From assembly GCF_042676045.1 (NCBI RefSeq), contig NZ_JBHTJV010000006.1, forward strand, positions 4,017 through 68,016: a stretch of 64,000 bases of DNA. Direction: 5' to 3'. The stretch is from Pseudahrensia aquimaris (GTDB lineage Bacteria > Pseudomonadota > Alphaproteobacteria > Rhizobiales > Rhizobiaceae). The notes below the pieces were generated by a model. That model did no database searches and was not told the origin of the DNA. It saw only the letters and a program-made list of their open reading frames with translations. The translations under genes were made by a program, and so were the position numbers. Position 1 is the stretch's first letter. Each line of letters begins with the position of its first letter. Shown here one piece after another: positions 38,195-45,981 of this stretch.

Positions 38195-38464
38195 TTAGTC
38201 TTTCGCGGGCTCCACATTGACGGTTGGCACGGACACTTCTTTTTCCACCATGTTCACTTCGGGTACCGTAACAGTGACTGTTTTTGTGCCCATCTCGACG
38301 GAGCCGGTGTTTACGTCCACCTTGGGCAGCTGACCGCCCTCAACGTCCACATTGACGTCAGGCAGCTCGGCAGTTTGCGTCACCTCAATGTCAAAAAAAT
38401 AGCTAGCGGCGACAGTGCCAGCGGCAAGAACGGCAGCGATTGCGATTGCTGTAAAAGTCTTCAT
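38195..38464 (-). CDS. Small exported protein of unknown function, GSR-controlled
   Basis: The start is ATG 38464 with a strong GAAGGAGA ribosome site; a longer frame to 38710 is not needed. The 89 residues begin with a signal peptide or anchor (FTAIAIAAVLAAGTVAASY), then a low-complexity Val/Thr/Glu/Asp-rich beta-prone region with repeated PxVxV units (LPDVNVD, LPKVDV, VPEVNM, VPTVNVEP). I recognise no family. An exact GSR promoter is 29 bp upstream. Confidence 0.8.
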   Translation of the reverse strand: MKTFTAIAIAAVLAAGTVAASYFFDIEVTQTAELPDVNVDVEGGQLPKVDVNTGSVEMGTKTVTVTVPEVNMVEKEVSVPTVNVEPAKD

Positions 38465-38492
38465 CTGTGTTCTCCTTCGGTTGTGCCCAGAT

Positions 38493-38517
38493 AACGCCCT
38501 GAGGAGCATTTGGTTCC
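38493..38517 (-). promoter_or_regulatory. EcfG promoter GGAAC-N16-CGTT
   Basis: Minus-strand GGAAC (38513-38517) and CGTT (38493-38496) are separated by exactly 16 bp, matching the alphaproteobacterial GSR consensus. It drives the 38464 gene and probably the Pmp3-like and DUF4112 genes behind it. Confidence 0.8.
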
Positions 38518-38574
38518 GCAACGCCCGAATTTTCTCTTCCAGTAGCTCGCATTCTTTTGAAAGAAATGAATGTG

Positions 38575-38599
38575 GGAACTCAAACGGCCTGAACGTGTT
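38575..38599 (+). promoter_or_regulatory. GSR-like promoter GGAAC-N16-TGTT
   Basis: Plus-strand GGAAC (38575-38579) and TGTT (38596-38599) are 16 bp apart, one mismatch from consensus, and 55 bp before the 42-residue gene that precedes dps. It is divergent from the exact site at 38493-38517. Confidence 0.5.
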
Positions 38600-38654
38600 G
38601 TCTCGGTGAAAGCCACGCCACTCGCCGCGTCGGCTTAAGGAAAAGGAGCTTTTT

Positions 38655-38783
38655 ATGACCGAGAAGATTTCCACACGAGCCGCCCGCCAAGGGCGCAGCA
38701 ACATGAACATTTTCTATGTGCTCGTCGGTGGACTAGTGCTCAGCGCTTTGGCCTTTGCCGTCTTGGAAGTGGCCTGGGGCTAA
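38655..38783 (+). CDS. 42-residue single-span membrane protein before dps
   Basis: ATG at 38655 follows a strong AAGGAG 6 bp upstream. The 42-residue product has a basic N-terminus (KISTRAARQGRS) and one helix (FYVLVGGLVLSALAFAVLEV). It matches no family I can name, but similar small proteins are common next to stress genes in this order. It lies 39 bp before dps and is probably cotranscribed from the GSR-like promoter at 38575. Confidence 0.72.
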   Translation: MTEKISTRAARQGRSNMNIFYVLVGGLVLSALAFAVLEVAWG

Positions 38784-38822
38784 GCCGCCGCTTTTTTTCG
38801 AAACCTGAACAAGGAGAACACG

Positions 38823-39332
38823 ATGACAGAAGCAGCACTAAAACTTACACCTAAGCCTTCCGAAGATTCCGTATCGCTCGGAATTGGTCGCGAAAATCGC
38901 AGCGAAATCGCTGAAGGATTGAGCGAAATTCTGAGTGACACCTACCGTTTGCTAATCAAGACACACATCTATCATTGGAATGTCGTTGGCCCACTTTTCC
39001 ACTCGCTTCACGAGATGTTGGAAGAGCAATATAACGATATCTTTGCAGCAACTGACGTGATCGCAGAACGTATCCGCGCGCTGGGCTTTCTGGCGCCCAT
39101 GGATATGGCGGCACCCAACAAGGGCTTCGCTAACAATGAAGCCAAGGCATCTGACGCAAAGGCAATGGTTGAAGATCTGATTGCCGATCACGAAGCCTTG
39201 GTGCGCAAAATGCGCGAAGTGGCAGAAGGTGCGGCAGACAAAGACGACGGCGTCAGTGAGGATATGCTGGTGGGGCGCATGACGTTCCACGAGAAGACTT
39301 TATGGATGCTCCGCGCTACGATTGCTGAATAA
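38823..39332 (+). CDS. dps: Dps ferritin-like DNA-protection protein
   Basis: The 169-residue protein has the Dps ferroxidase signature THIYHWNVVGPLFHSLHEMLEEQYND (split here as THIYHWNV, then FHSLHEMLEEQY) followed by DVIAERIRALG. The His, Asp and Glu ligands of the inter-subunit iron site are present. It should form a dodecamer that oxidises iron with peroxide and coats DNA in stress. The ATG follows AAGGAG. An N-terminal extension of about 20 residues precedes the core. Confidence 0.95.
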   Translation: MTEAALKLTPKPSEDSVSLGIGRENRSEIAEGLSEILSDTYRLLIKTHIYHWNVVGPLFHSLHEMLEEQYNDIFAATDVIAERIRALGFLAPMDMAAPNKGFANNEAKASDAKAMVEDLIADHEALVRKMREVAEGAADKDDGVSEDMLVGRMTFHEKTLWMLRATIAE

Positions 39333-39355
39333 GGCTGAGCGGTTCGAACATATTT

Positions 39356-39382
39356 AAGGCGGCTCTTAGGGCCGCCTTTTTT
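39356..39382 (+). terminator. Rho-independent terminator after dps
   Basis: AAGGCGGC (39356-39363) pairs with GCCGCCTT (39371-39378) around a 7-nt loop and runs into a T tract. It lies between dps and the convergent Crp/Fnr gene. Confidence 0.9.
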
Positions 39383-39403
39383 GTGCGCAAAATTATCGAT
39401 AGT

Positions 39404-40162
39404 TCAGATGAATGGGCGTGGTGTGTCAGGCAGACCGTCCCAGCCTGCCACATGCTGTAACTTCTCTTCGTCTTTGACGATGCACGAACGCTCCGACCAT
39501 TTGATAAGACCACGAGCCTGCAGTTTTTTGAGAGTCTTGTTTGTGTGAACCAAGGACAGGCCGAGCGTGTCCGCGACATGGCTTTGCGTGAAGGGGACCA
39601 GAATCTGCCCATCCTCCAATTGCCCAACGCGCCGCGCACGCTGGCTCAAAAAGGAGATGAGATAGGCTGCTCGCTCTATGGCGGTTCTGCGTCCAACGCT
39701 GAGCAAATGCTCGTCCAGCATTTGCTCTTCGCGTGCTGCAAGCCACGTGACGTCATAAGCAAGACTAGGCGTTTCTTTGAAAAGTTTGGTGAGGCTTTCA
39801 CGTTCGAAGACGCAGAACATCATATCTGAAAGCGCTTCGACGGAGTGAGACATTTCCTTCATCAAACTGCCCTGCAATCCGACAAGATCGCCGGGCAGAA
39901 TGAAATTGAGAATTTGGCGGCGACCATCAGGCAAGGTCTTGTAGCGAAAACCCCAGCCCGAAAGCACTGTATAAAGATGTGGGCTGTTGGTGCCTTCAAC
40001 GATGATTGTTGAACCAGCCTGAGCTTGAAACTCACCCGTCTTGAAGCGTGTCATGAACTCCGTCTCGGAGGCACTTAAATCACGCAGGATATCGTGCTTC
40101 TTCAAGGGGCATTGGTCGCAAGGATGTTGATGCTTTATTGAAAGCGGGCGTGGCTTGGCCAA
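39404..40162 (-). CDS. Crp/Fnr-family transcription regulator
   Basis: I place the start at TTG 40162, 5-6 bp after GGAGA and 16 bp after the sigma-factor stop; an ATG at 40249 would overlap the sigma gene by 71 bp. The protein (about 252 residues) has an N-terminal PCDQCPLKK pair of cysteines, a cyclic-nucleotide-type beta-roll (LPDGRRQILNFILPGDLVG) and a C-terminal winged HTH (FTQSHVADTLGLSLVHTNKTLKKL). It resembles the Crp/Fnr regulators often found beside nepR-ecfG in Rhizobiales. Only two N-terminal cysteines are near each other, so an Fnr-type cluster is doubtful. Confidence 0.88.
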   Translation of the reverse strand: MAKPRPLSIKHQHPCDQCPLKKHDILRDLSASETEFMTRFKTGEFQAQAGSTIIVEGTNSPHLYTVLSGWGFRYKTLPDGRRQILNFILPGDLVGLQGSLMKEMSHSVEALSDMMFCVFERESLTKLFKETPSLAYDVTWLAAREEQMLDEHLLSVGRRTAIERAAYLISFLSQRARRVGQLEDGQILVPFTQSHVADTLGLSLVHTNKTLKKLQARGLIKWSERSCIVKDEEKLQHVAGWDGLPDTPRPFI

Positions 40163-40178
40163 GTTTGTCTCCGCCGGT

Positions 40179-40739
40179 TCAGCGCATGGTGGCGGATTGC
40201 ACCGCGCCAACGATGTGGGCCGAAATGGCATCGGGTCCGTATTCACCATCGTCTTCGAGCGACAGGTCTTCAGCCAAACGGGTGCGAGCGCGTGAAACGC
40301 GACTTTTCATTGTGCCAACAGCAACGCCTGCGATCTCGGCAGCTTCCTCATAGGAAAACCCATTAGCCCCCACGAGAACAAGTGCCTCGCGTTGATCTTC
40401 TGGCAATTGTTCCAAGGCGGCGCGAAAGTCATGCATATCCATATGGCCTTGCTGCTCGGGATGGACTGCCATTTGCGAAGCCAAAACACCTTCGCTGTCT
40501 TGGACTTCACGACCCTTTTTGCGCATCTGCGAATAGAATTCGTTGCGCATGATCGTGAACACCCACGCTTTTAGATTTGTTCCCTCCTGAAACAATTCAT
40601 GCTTGTTCCAAGCCTTCATGAGCGTTTCCTGCACTAAATCATCCGCGCGATCAGATGCGCGGGTAAGTGAAAGAGCAAAGGCTCGAAGGTTCGGGATAAC
40701 TGCCAGAAGGTCATTTTTGAAAGAGTTTGAGACGGTCAT
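40179..40739 (-). CDS. ecfG: EcfG-type general stress response sigma factor
   Basis: The 186-residue protein contains sigma region 2 (RADDLVQETLMKAWNKH, then NLKAWVFTIMRNEFYS) and region 4 (LPEDQREALVLVGANGFSYEEAAEIAGVAVGTMKSRVSRARTRL, shown here only by its ends LPEDQREAL and SRVSRARTRL). Its ATGA overlap with nepR and the presence of phyR opposite identify it as the GSR sigma (ECF15). It should recognise the GGAAC-N16/17-CGTT promoters seen across the surrounding 16 kb. Confidence 0.95.
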   Translation of the reverse strand: MTVSNSFKNDLLAVIPNLRAFALSLTRASDRADDLVQETLMKAWNKHELFQEGTNLKAWVFTIMRNEFYSQMRKKGREVQDSEGVLASQMAVHPEQQGHMDMHDFRAALEQLPEDQREALVLVGANGFSYEEAAEIAGVAVGTMKSRVSRARTRLAEDLSLEDDGEYGPDAISAHIVGAVQSATMR

Positions 40740-40936
40740 TTTTTGTTCGACCCCTTATCATCCGGCTTTGTTTTTGGCGAAGAAGCCTCCAACTGATTCA
40801 GCAAATCGAGAAAACGATCAGGGACAGGCTCATTGACGACATCCGCATACGCCTCCTTGAGTTTTTCACCGATTTTGGCCTGAATATCCGCCTTCAAGGC
40901 AGGTTTTGAATTGGCGTCGTTCGCGTCATTGGTCAT
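40736..40936 (-). CDS. nepR: NepR anti-sigma factor
   Basis: The 66-residue protein has the NepR core IGEKLKEAYADVV followed by EPVPDRFLDLLNQLE. NepR holds the EcfG sigma until phosphorylated PhyR takes NepR away. It overlaps the sigma gene by 4 bp and is divergent from phyR. No GSR promoter is visible upstream of it on the minus strand, unlike in many relatives. Confidence 0.95.
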   Translation of the reverse strand: MTNDANDANSKPALKADIQAKIGEKLKEAYADVVNEPVPDRFLDLLNQLEASSPKTKPDDKGSNKK

Positions 40937-41039
40937 TTTCTATTTCCATTTTTCGCAGCGGCGCACGATCATCGCGCTTTGTTCGTCAGGTGAACAATGC
41001 CGGCCTGACAAAAAGGTTGCATTTATTTTCAGTTTTTTT

Positions 41040-41065
41040 GGAACCCGATCGTGTCGGTCTGCGTT
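41040..41065 (+). promoter_or_regulatory. EcfG promoter GGAAC-N17-CGTT for phyR
   Basis: GGAAC at 41040-41044 and CGTT at 41062-41065 are 17 bp apart, 90 bp upstream of the phyR start. It implies positive autoregulation of the GSR through PhyR. Confidence 0.8.
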
Positions 41066-41154
41066 GAGTGACGTTATCATCCGCGTTTTCCGCGATGGAA
41101 AACTCAACCAACTGGTCTGCACGTGTTAAGAAGACCAGCTTCTGGAGACTCGTA

Positions 41155-41943
41155 ATGTCCACTGCAGAACTAATTGCCCCGCATCTTCCCTACCTTCGCC
41201 GATACGCGCGTGCTCTTGCCGGTACGCAGGAAAGTGGAGACAAATATGTGGTGTCGCTATTGGAAACACTGGTTTCTGATCCCGACATGAACATTATCGA
41301 AACGCAACCAAAGATTGATTTGTTCCGCGCTTTCACGAAAATTTGGCAGTCGATCAGTCTCAACCAAAAGACAGAACCGAACGAAGACGCCGCCGAGCGC
41401 AATGTTGGCAGTCTCTCAGCCTTGCCGCGCCAAGCCTTTTTGCTGACTGCCGTAGAAGGCTTCGACAAAATGCAAGCAGCATCCATTTTGTCGATTGAAA
41501 CTGATGAGGTGGCCCAACTTCTGGAACAAGCAGGTAAGGAAATCGCAGAGCAGGTTGCGACGTCAATCCTCATAATCGAAGACGAACCGCTGATCGCCAT
41601 GGACATCGAGCAGATGGTCGAGAGCCTTGGTCATGAAGTCACGGGTATTGCCCGCACTCACACAGAAGCGCTAGCGGCTATTGAAGAACGCAAGCCTGGC
41701 ATGGTTTTGGCGGATATCAATCTTGCCGATGGAAGTTCCGGCATTGATGCGGTCAACGATATTCTGAAGTCGATCAATGTTCCGGTAATCTTCATCACCG
41801 CGTTCCCTGAAAAATTGTTGACGGGGGATCGTCCGGAACCCGCCTTTTTGATCTCAAAGCCCTTTATGCCCGACACCGTGAAGGCGCTGGTGAGCCAAGC
41901 GCTGTTTTTTGAGCAAAATGCTGGCGAGGACAAAGCGGCGTAA
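41155..41943 (+). CDS. phyR: PhyR response regulator (sigma-like domain + receiver)
   Basis: ATG at 41155 with GGAG upstream gives 262 residues. Residues 1-130 are the EcfG-like sigma-mimic domain (LIAPHLPYLRRYARALAGT; LPRQAFLLTAVEGF). Residues 137-255 are a CheY-type receiver with IIEDEPLIAMD, phospho-acceptor Asp187 in VLADINLADG, the switch Thr in FITAFPE and Lys in SKPF. When phosphorylated it should bind NepR and release the sigma factor. It is divergent from nepR-ecfG. Confidence 0.95.
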   Translation: MSTAELIAPHLPYLRRYARALAGTQESGDKYVVSLLETLVSDPDMNIIETQPKIDLFRAFTKIWQSISLNQKTEPNEDAAERNVGSLSALPRQAFLLTAVEGFDKMQAASILSIETDEVAQLLEQAGKEIAEQVATSILIIEDEPLIAMDIEQMVESLGHEVTGIARTHTEALAAIEERKPGMVLADINLADGSSGIDAVNDILKSINVPVIFITAFPEKLLTGDRPEPAFLISKPFMPDTVKALVSQALFFEQNAGEDKAA

Positions 41944-42079
41944 GCATTCTTCAACCATATCATCCGGTTTGCTTGGCAGAATCTGAACGAAACACTCTCC
42001 CGCTTGTTGGTTTGCCAAAGAGGAGTTTCGTTCAAGGTTGCGAAAACAAACTGACACTGCTGAGAGGCATATTCCGACA

Positions 42080-43057
42080 ATGCCCAATTCCACTGAGCAA
42101 GGCCGAGCAAAACATCTCTTGCGTGCGCTGGCGGGCACGGAAATCACCGTTTTCTACCAAGATACCGATCTAAGATATCGCTGGATGGAGAACCCGCCCG
42201 CTGGCTGGACGGTTGAGGACATCGTCGGCAAGGACGAATTTGGAATTTTGCCCCAAGCCGCAGCCGCGCGTGCGGAAGAAGCAAAGCGGTTTGCGCTGGA
42301 AACTCAAAGCCATCAGAAGGTCGAATTGCTGGTAGACATGCCTGACGGCGATCGCTGGTTCGATTTGTGGATCGATCCGGATTTCGACGATGCCGGAGAG
42401 TTGCAAGGCATCTTGTGTTTCGCGATTGAAACAACTGATAAAAAGCGCACTGAAGAACGCCTGCGGGATTTGCTACTGGAAGTCAGCCACCGCTCCCGCA
42501 ACCTGCTTTCCATCGTTCAAAGCATCGCCCGCCAAACCCTCTCCACACCTGATAACGCTGAAAGCGTGCGCCGCTTTGACGAACGATTGCGGTCACTGTC
42601 AGCATCCTTGGCCGCTGTGGTGGAAGGCCAGTGGGATGGAGCGACGCTCTGCGATTTGGTCGAGTTGCAAACGCAGGTCTATAGCGCCGATCACCTTGGC
42701 TGTGCGGTCCAAGGCGTCAATCCGGTTTTGAATCCAAACGCTGCTCTGCACATCGGACTTGCCTTGCAGGAACTAGCAGTCGGCACCGTTCGCCGCAGCG
42801 GCGCTGGTCTTGATGCGGCTAAGGTTTCCCTGACAAGCGTGGTTGAACCCAGCGAAGGTTCAACTGACGGCATTATTTTTGAATGGCGCGAGGAGATCAC
42901 CGAATTGGCCCAAAATGATAACAGCGGCCAGCAAGCGGTGGATTCTCTGCTGCTCAATCGTGTCGTTCCATCAGCCATATCTGGAAAAGCTGAGATATAT
43001 CAGACCCAAAACGAACTGATTTACCGATTGACCGTCCCTGCGCTGAATTTCATTTGA
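42080..43057 (+). CDS. PAS-domain HWE/HisKA_2-type kinase with degenerate ATP site
   Basis: I use ATG 42080; an upstream TTG at 42038 is less likely. The 325-residue soluble protein has a PAS fold (residues 15-120, FYQDTDLRYRWMENPP to CFAIETTDKKR), then the phospho-acceptor block EVSHRSRNLLSIVQSIARQ with His137. In the ATPase part the N box reads LALQELAVGTVRRS, lacking the Asn of the usual ELATNAxKYG, and no clear glycine-rich G boxes follow. It is 136 bp downstream of phyR on the same strand, so it is probably a PhyR partner, but its own kinase activity is questionable. It shares a TGATG junction with the next gene. Confidence 0.83.
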   Translation: MPNSTEQGRAKHLLRALAGTEITVFYQDTDLRYRWMENPPAGWTVEDIVGKDEFGILPQAAAARAEEAKRFALETQSHQKVELLVDMPDGDRWFDLWIDPDFDDAGELQGILCFAIETTDKKRTEERLRDLLLEVSHRSRNLLSIVQSIARQTLSTPDNAESVRRFDERLRSLSASLAAVVEGQWDGATLCDLVELQTQVYSADHLGCAVQGVNPVLNPNAALHIGLALQELAVGTVRRSGAGLDAAKVSLTSVVEPSEGSTDGIIFEWREEITELAQNDNSGQQAVDSLLLNRVVPSAISGKAEIYQTQNELIYRLTVPALNFI

Positions 43058-44334
43058 TGGAAAGGCTGGTTCGATCTCTGGGGTCCGTAAAGGGTCTGGG
43101 CACTGTTCCTGGCCTCATTGCGCTGGGTCTTTGGTCGTTGGCCATCGTGACGCTCTGGATCGACGGGAATTTTCCTGAATTCGCGAAAACAAAACCGTTT
43201 GAAGCATTTCATGCCGATTATGACACGGCGCAGACCTTTCTTTCGACAGTAGCGGCTGCGGCTATCACCACTCTTGGTTTGGTCTATTCCATCGTGCTGG
43301 TCGTCTTTACGACGGCGGCTGGCAATATCGGCCCACGCCTGTTGCAACGCTTCACGGGCGATAACGTCAACCAGTTCACGGCAGGTCTTTTTGGCGGCAC
43401 TTTTCTTTTTGCGCTCACCGTTCTCCACCAAACGGATGCCACTTTCATTCCGGCATTTTCCATCGCGGTCACTTTTTTGCTTGCGGGCCTTTCCACACTG
43501 CAACTCATTTACTTCGTCCACACCGCCTCTCGCAGCGTGACCATTGACGAAGAAGTGGCTGAAATTGCCGACCAACTCGAAAGCGAAATCGAACGGCTGT
43601 TGGCACAAGAAGACGCCGAACGCTTTGATGGTGAATTGCCGGAAGTCTCCGATGAGGATCAGGCTATTCCGGTTGACGGGACCGGCTACATCGCTGCGAT
43701 CAACTCCGAGAAGCTGGTTGAATTGTGCCGCAAGCATGACGTGTTTCTCTCTCTGCTGCACGAGCAAGGAGCTTTTGTCATCAAGGGCCAGCGGCTTGCT
43801 GTTTTGAACAGAGAACTATCGGAAAGCGACCGTGAGGAAATTGAGACGACGCTTTTTGAAGTGGTTGAATTGTCCTCCAGCCGTTCGCCGAACACGGACG
43901 TAGAGTTTGCAGTCAATTTGTTGATTGAAATCGCATTGCGGGCACTCTCACCCGGCATAAACGACACCTACACGGCGGTGGCCTGTATTGATCGTCTTTC
44001 ATCCGCGCTTGCCAAGGCGGTGAAGCGTGGGTTGCGTGACCAGATCCGCACGGACGAAGATGATACACCGCGATTGCGCGTTCCGGGTTTGACAATCAAT
44101 GATCTGATTAACGCTAGCTTTCACCCGCTCAGAAGGGCAAGCAAGGGCAATGTGTTGATGAGCAAGCACATCTTGCAAGCCTTGGGCCGGCTGTCTCAAA
44201 TTGCCGAGGGCGGCGCTCGTGAAGTTTTGAACGAACACGCTGACCTGGTCATTCAAGGCGCTAAGAACGCCGACTTGCAAAAAGCCGATCTCGACTTTCT
44301 TGAGGGACGGCGCAAAGCGTTAATGGACAGTTGA
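43057..44334 (+). CDS. DUF2254 membrane protein
   Basis: The start ATG overlaps the kinase stop by one base. The 425-residue protein has four hydrophobic segments in the first 160 residues (including AAAAITTLGLVYSIVLVVF and TAGLFGGTFLFALTVL), followed by a large soluble domain with the DUF2254 hallmark ALSPGINDTYTAVACIDRL. Function is unknown. Tight coupling to the kinase gene places it in the GSR district, possibly in membrane stress. Confidence 0.88.
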   Translation: MERLVRSLGSVKGLGTVPGLIALGLWSLAIVTLWIDGNFPEFAKTKPFEAFHADYDTAQTFLSTVAAAAITTLGLVYSIVLVVFTTAAGNIGPRLLQRFTGDNVNQFTAGLFGGTFLFALTVLHQTDATFIPAFSIAVTFLLAGLSTLQLIYFVHTASRSVTIDEEVAEIADQLESEIERLLAQEDAERFDGELPEVSDEDQAIPVDGTGYIAAINSEKLVELCRKHDVFLSLLHEQGAFVIKGQRLAVLNRELSESDREEIETTLFEVVELSSSRSPNTDVEFAVNLLIEIALRALSPGINDTYTAVACIDRLSSALAKAVKRGLRDQIRTDEDDTPRLRVPGLTINDLINASFHPLRRASKGNVLMSKHILQALGRLSQIAEGGAREVLNEHADLVIQGAKNADLQKADLDFLEGRRKALMDS

Positions 44335-44365
44335 GCGGCTAACGAACAAGCAAAAGGAGCCTGCT

Positions 44366-44515
44366 ATGAACGACCACAAAGACAATGGTGAAAAGCACCA
44401 AGACGAAAACGAAACGAGACCGGGCCTGTGGGGTCCGGCCTCATGGTGGCGCATCGGCCTTGTGGTGTTGGCGATTTTGATTGTCGTGTTGTTGCTGCGC
44501 GGGCTCTTAGCCTGA
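44366..44515 (+). CDS. 49-residue single-span membrane protein
   Basis: ATG 44366 follows AAAAGGAG. The product has an acidic/polar N-terminal 20 residues, then GLWGPASWWRIGL and a hydrophobic helix (LVVLAILIVVLLLRGLLA). It is 31 bp after the DUF2254 gene and overlaps the 3' end of the convergent CsbD-like gene by 9 bp. I recognise no family. Confidence 0.68.
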   Translation: MNDHKDNGEKHQDENETRPGLWGPASWWRIGLVVLAILIVVLLLRGLLA

Positions 44516-44734
44516 TGCCCGCTTTTTCGCGGGACTGCGCTGACGCACGATCCACTCATAGACCTCTTTCTCGGCCTCGCTACGGCGTTTCCCATAGCGC
44601 TCAGCGACGCTGTCGATCAGTTGATCCATATCAGATTGCACGGCTTGGATATCGAGCCGTGTCAGCCGGCGCCATCTCTCGGCTGCTTCTTCAATAAGTT
44701 CAGGCCAAGCGACCTCGAATTCTTCAAACTGCAT
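44507..44734 (-). CDS. CsbD-like stress protein
   Basis: I chose ATG 44734 because GGGAG stands 6 bp upstream; an in-frame ATG at 44773 would fall at the predicted transcription start. The 75 residues contain WRRLTRLDIQAVQSDMDQL, then IDSVAERYGKRRSEAEKEV, the pattern of CsbD-like small hydrophilic stress proteins (W..L...D.....G....L...I...YG.....AE..V). The C-terminus is basic (RSPAKKRASG). Confidence 0.75.
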   Translation of the reverse strand: MQFEEFEVAWPELIEEAAERWRRLTRLDIQAVQSDMDQLIDSVAERYGKRRSEAEKEVYEWIVRQRSPAKKRASG

Positions 44735-44779
44735 CTTGGGCTCCCGACTAGGTGCTGTGTTTTTGGTGTTCATCAACCA

Positions 44780-44804
44780 AACGCGGAGATCACATTTTGG
44801 TTGC
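44780..44804 (-). promoter_or_regulatory. GSR-like promoter GCAAC-N16-CGTT
   Basis: Minus-strand GCAAC (44800-44804) and CGTT (44780-44783) are 16 bp apart, one mismatch from consensus, about 45 bp before the CsbD-like start codon. Confidence 0.5.
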
Positions 44805-44828
44805 GCAAAAGTGCTGTTTTGAAAGCAA

Positions 44829-44868
44829 AAACCCCGAATTCCGCATCAGGGAATTCGAGGTCTCTTTT
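44829..44868. terminator. Hairpin terminator
   Basis: The CGAATTCC and GGAATTCG arms lie within a longer imperfect stem (ACC / GGT at the base) around a CATCAG-like loop; A-rich on one side and T-rich on the other, as in a bidirectional terminator. It separates the 24-residue peptide gene from the CsbD-like gene, both on the minus strand. Confidence 0.7.
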
Positions 44869-44889
44869 CACACTGAGTTGCGCAAAAGC

Positions 44890-44964
44890 TTAGGCGATGC
44901 CTAAGAAAGACAAGACCGCCAGAGCGACGACCACGACGCCGATGATATAGAAAACGTTGTGCAT
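44890..44964 (-). CDS. 24-residue membrane peptide under an exact GSR promoter
   Basis: ATG 44964 is preceded by AGGAGAAACTC and the frame ends with TAA at 44890-44892. The 24 residues are MHNVFYIIG followed by a continuous Val/Ala/Leu helix ending FLGIA. The gene has its own exact EcfG promoter (44998-45022) and its own terminator (44829-44868), which together make a complete transcription unit despite its size. I cannot assign a family; a small membrane stress peptide is inferred. Confidence 0.75.
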   Translation of the reverse strand: MHNVFYIIGVVVVALAVLSFLGIA

Positions 44965-44997
44965 GAGTTTCTCCTGTTGGGTGGCTTTCATTAACGA

Positions 44998-45022
44998 AAC
45001 GCCTCATCCTTCAAGGAGTTCC
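44998..45022 (-). promoter_or_regulatory. EcfG promoter GGAAC-N16-CGTT
   Basis: Minus-strand GGAAC (45018-45022) and CGTT (44998-45001) are exactly 16 bp apart, 33 bp before the 24-codon gene. The -35 element overlaps the last base of the BrkB gene. Confidence 0.8.
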
Positions 45023-45981
45023 TAACTTTGTGCTGCGGACCGGTCAGCCACATATGCACCACGTTCGCCCATTGGCTTTTCAGGTCCATCGGTTGTGTCG
45101 CGGCGTGTTTGGTGTTCAAGTTCAGCATTTAATGTCGCGCCCAACGCTACAATCAGGGTCGAATAGTAAAGCCAGAGCATCATGACAACCGCGACGGAGA
45201 GCGACCCAAACGTAGCGTCGAAATTGCCGAACGACTGGACGTAGAACGAAAACAGCCCGGATAGTAGAAGCCAAAGAACACAAGCAATCGCCGCACCGGG
45301 GGTGAGCCAGCGCCATTTAGCGTCCTCCCGGTCCGGCCCAACTTTGTACAACGCACCCAACAAGCCTGTAACAAGAACGCCCAACAGTGGCCAACGCAGC
45401 CATACGGCCAACGTCTCGAAAAGGGTGGGGAACGGCATGGCGTCCACCAGAACTGGAATGGCGGCAATAGCGAAAAGGGCGATAATGACAAATATGATGG
45501 CAACAAGCGTCATGCTGATCGACAAACCAGCGCTGGCGATAAAACCGCGTTCATCGGCTTCGCGATAGGCTTCATTGACGGTCGCAACAAGGGCATTGGT
45601 GCCACGTGAGCCGCTCCAAAGCGCAATGGCGAAAGATACCAGCAAGCCTATGCCAAGGCCTGTCTCCGGTCGCGCAAGCAAAGTCTGCAACCGCTCCATA
45701 ATAACGTCATAGACGCTCGCCGGGAGAAATTGGCGCAACGGCTCCAGCTGGCTGACCAGTGAAGCAGGAGAGGCTACTATCCCGTACACCAAAACCATGC
45801 ACGCCAGAATTGGGAAAATCGAAAGGAACGTGAAGAATGCCGCCCCCGCACACCGCAAAGAAGTGTCGGTTCTGCTGATTTTTTCATAGGTTCGCAACAA
45901 AATGGACTTCCAACCCGCCCAAGGTATCTGGTGCGGTTTGGCAGCATATTGCCCTATAGAACTCTCGGTCATCTGTTTCAT
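45022..45981 (-). CDS. YihY/BrkB-family (UPF0761) membrane protein
   Basis: The 319-residue protein has about six membrane spans and the family blocks CAGAAFFTFLSIFPIL, WSGSRGTNALVATVNEAY and DATFGSLSVAVVMMLWLYYS. The family was once called ribonuclease BN by error; its function is unknown, with suggested roles in envelope or transport. It overlaps the DUF3618 gene by 4 bp (ATGA) and so shares its GSR promoter at 46735-46759. Confidence 0.92.
   Translation of the reverse strand: MKQMTESSIGQYAAKPHQIPWAGWKSILLRTYEKISRTDTSLRCAGAAFFTFLSIFPILACMVLVYGIVASPASLVSQLEPLRQFLPASVYDVIMERLQTLLARPETGLGIGLLVSFAIALWSGSRGTNALVATVNEAYREADERGFIASAGLSISMTLVAIIFVIIALFAIAAIPVLVDAMPFPTLFETLAVWLRWPLLGVLVTGLLGALYKVGPDREDAKWRWLTPGAAIACVLWLLLSGLFSFYVQSFGNFDATFGSLSVAVVMMLWLYYSTLIVALGATLNAELEHQTRRDTTDGPEKPMGERGAYVADRSAAQS

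Noticed and set aside
40163..40249. N-terminal extension of the Crp/Fnr gene to ATG 40249
   Set aside because: It would overlap the sigma gene by 71 bp and has no family similarity; the TTG at 40162 has a better ribosome site.
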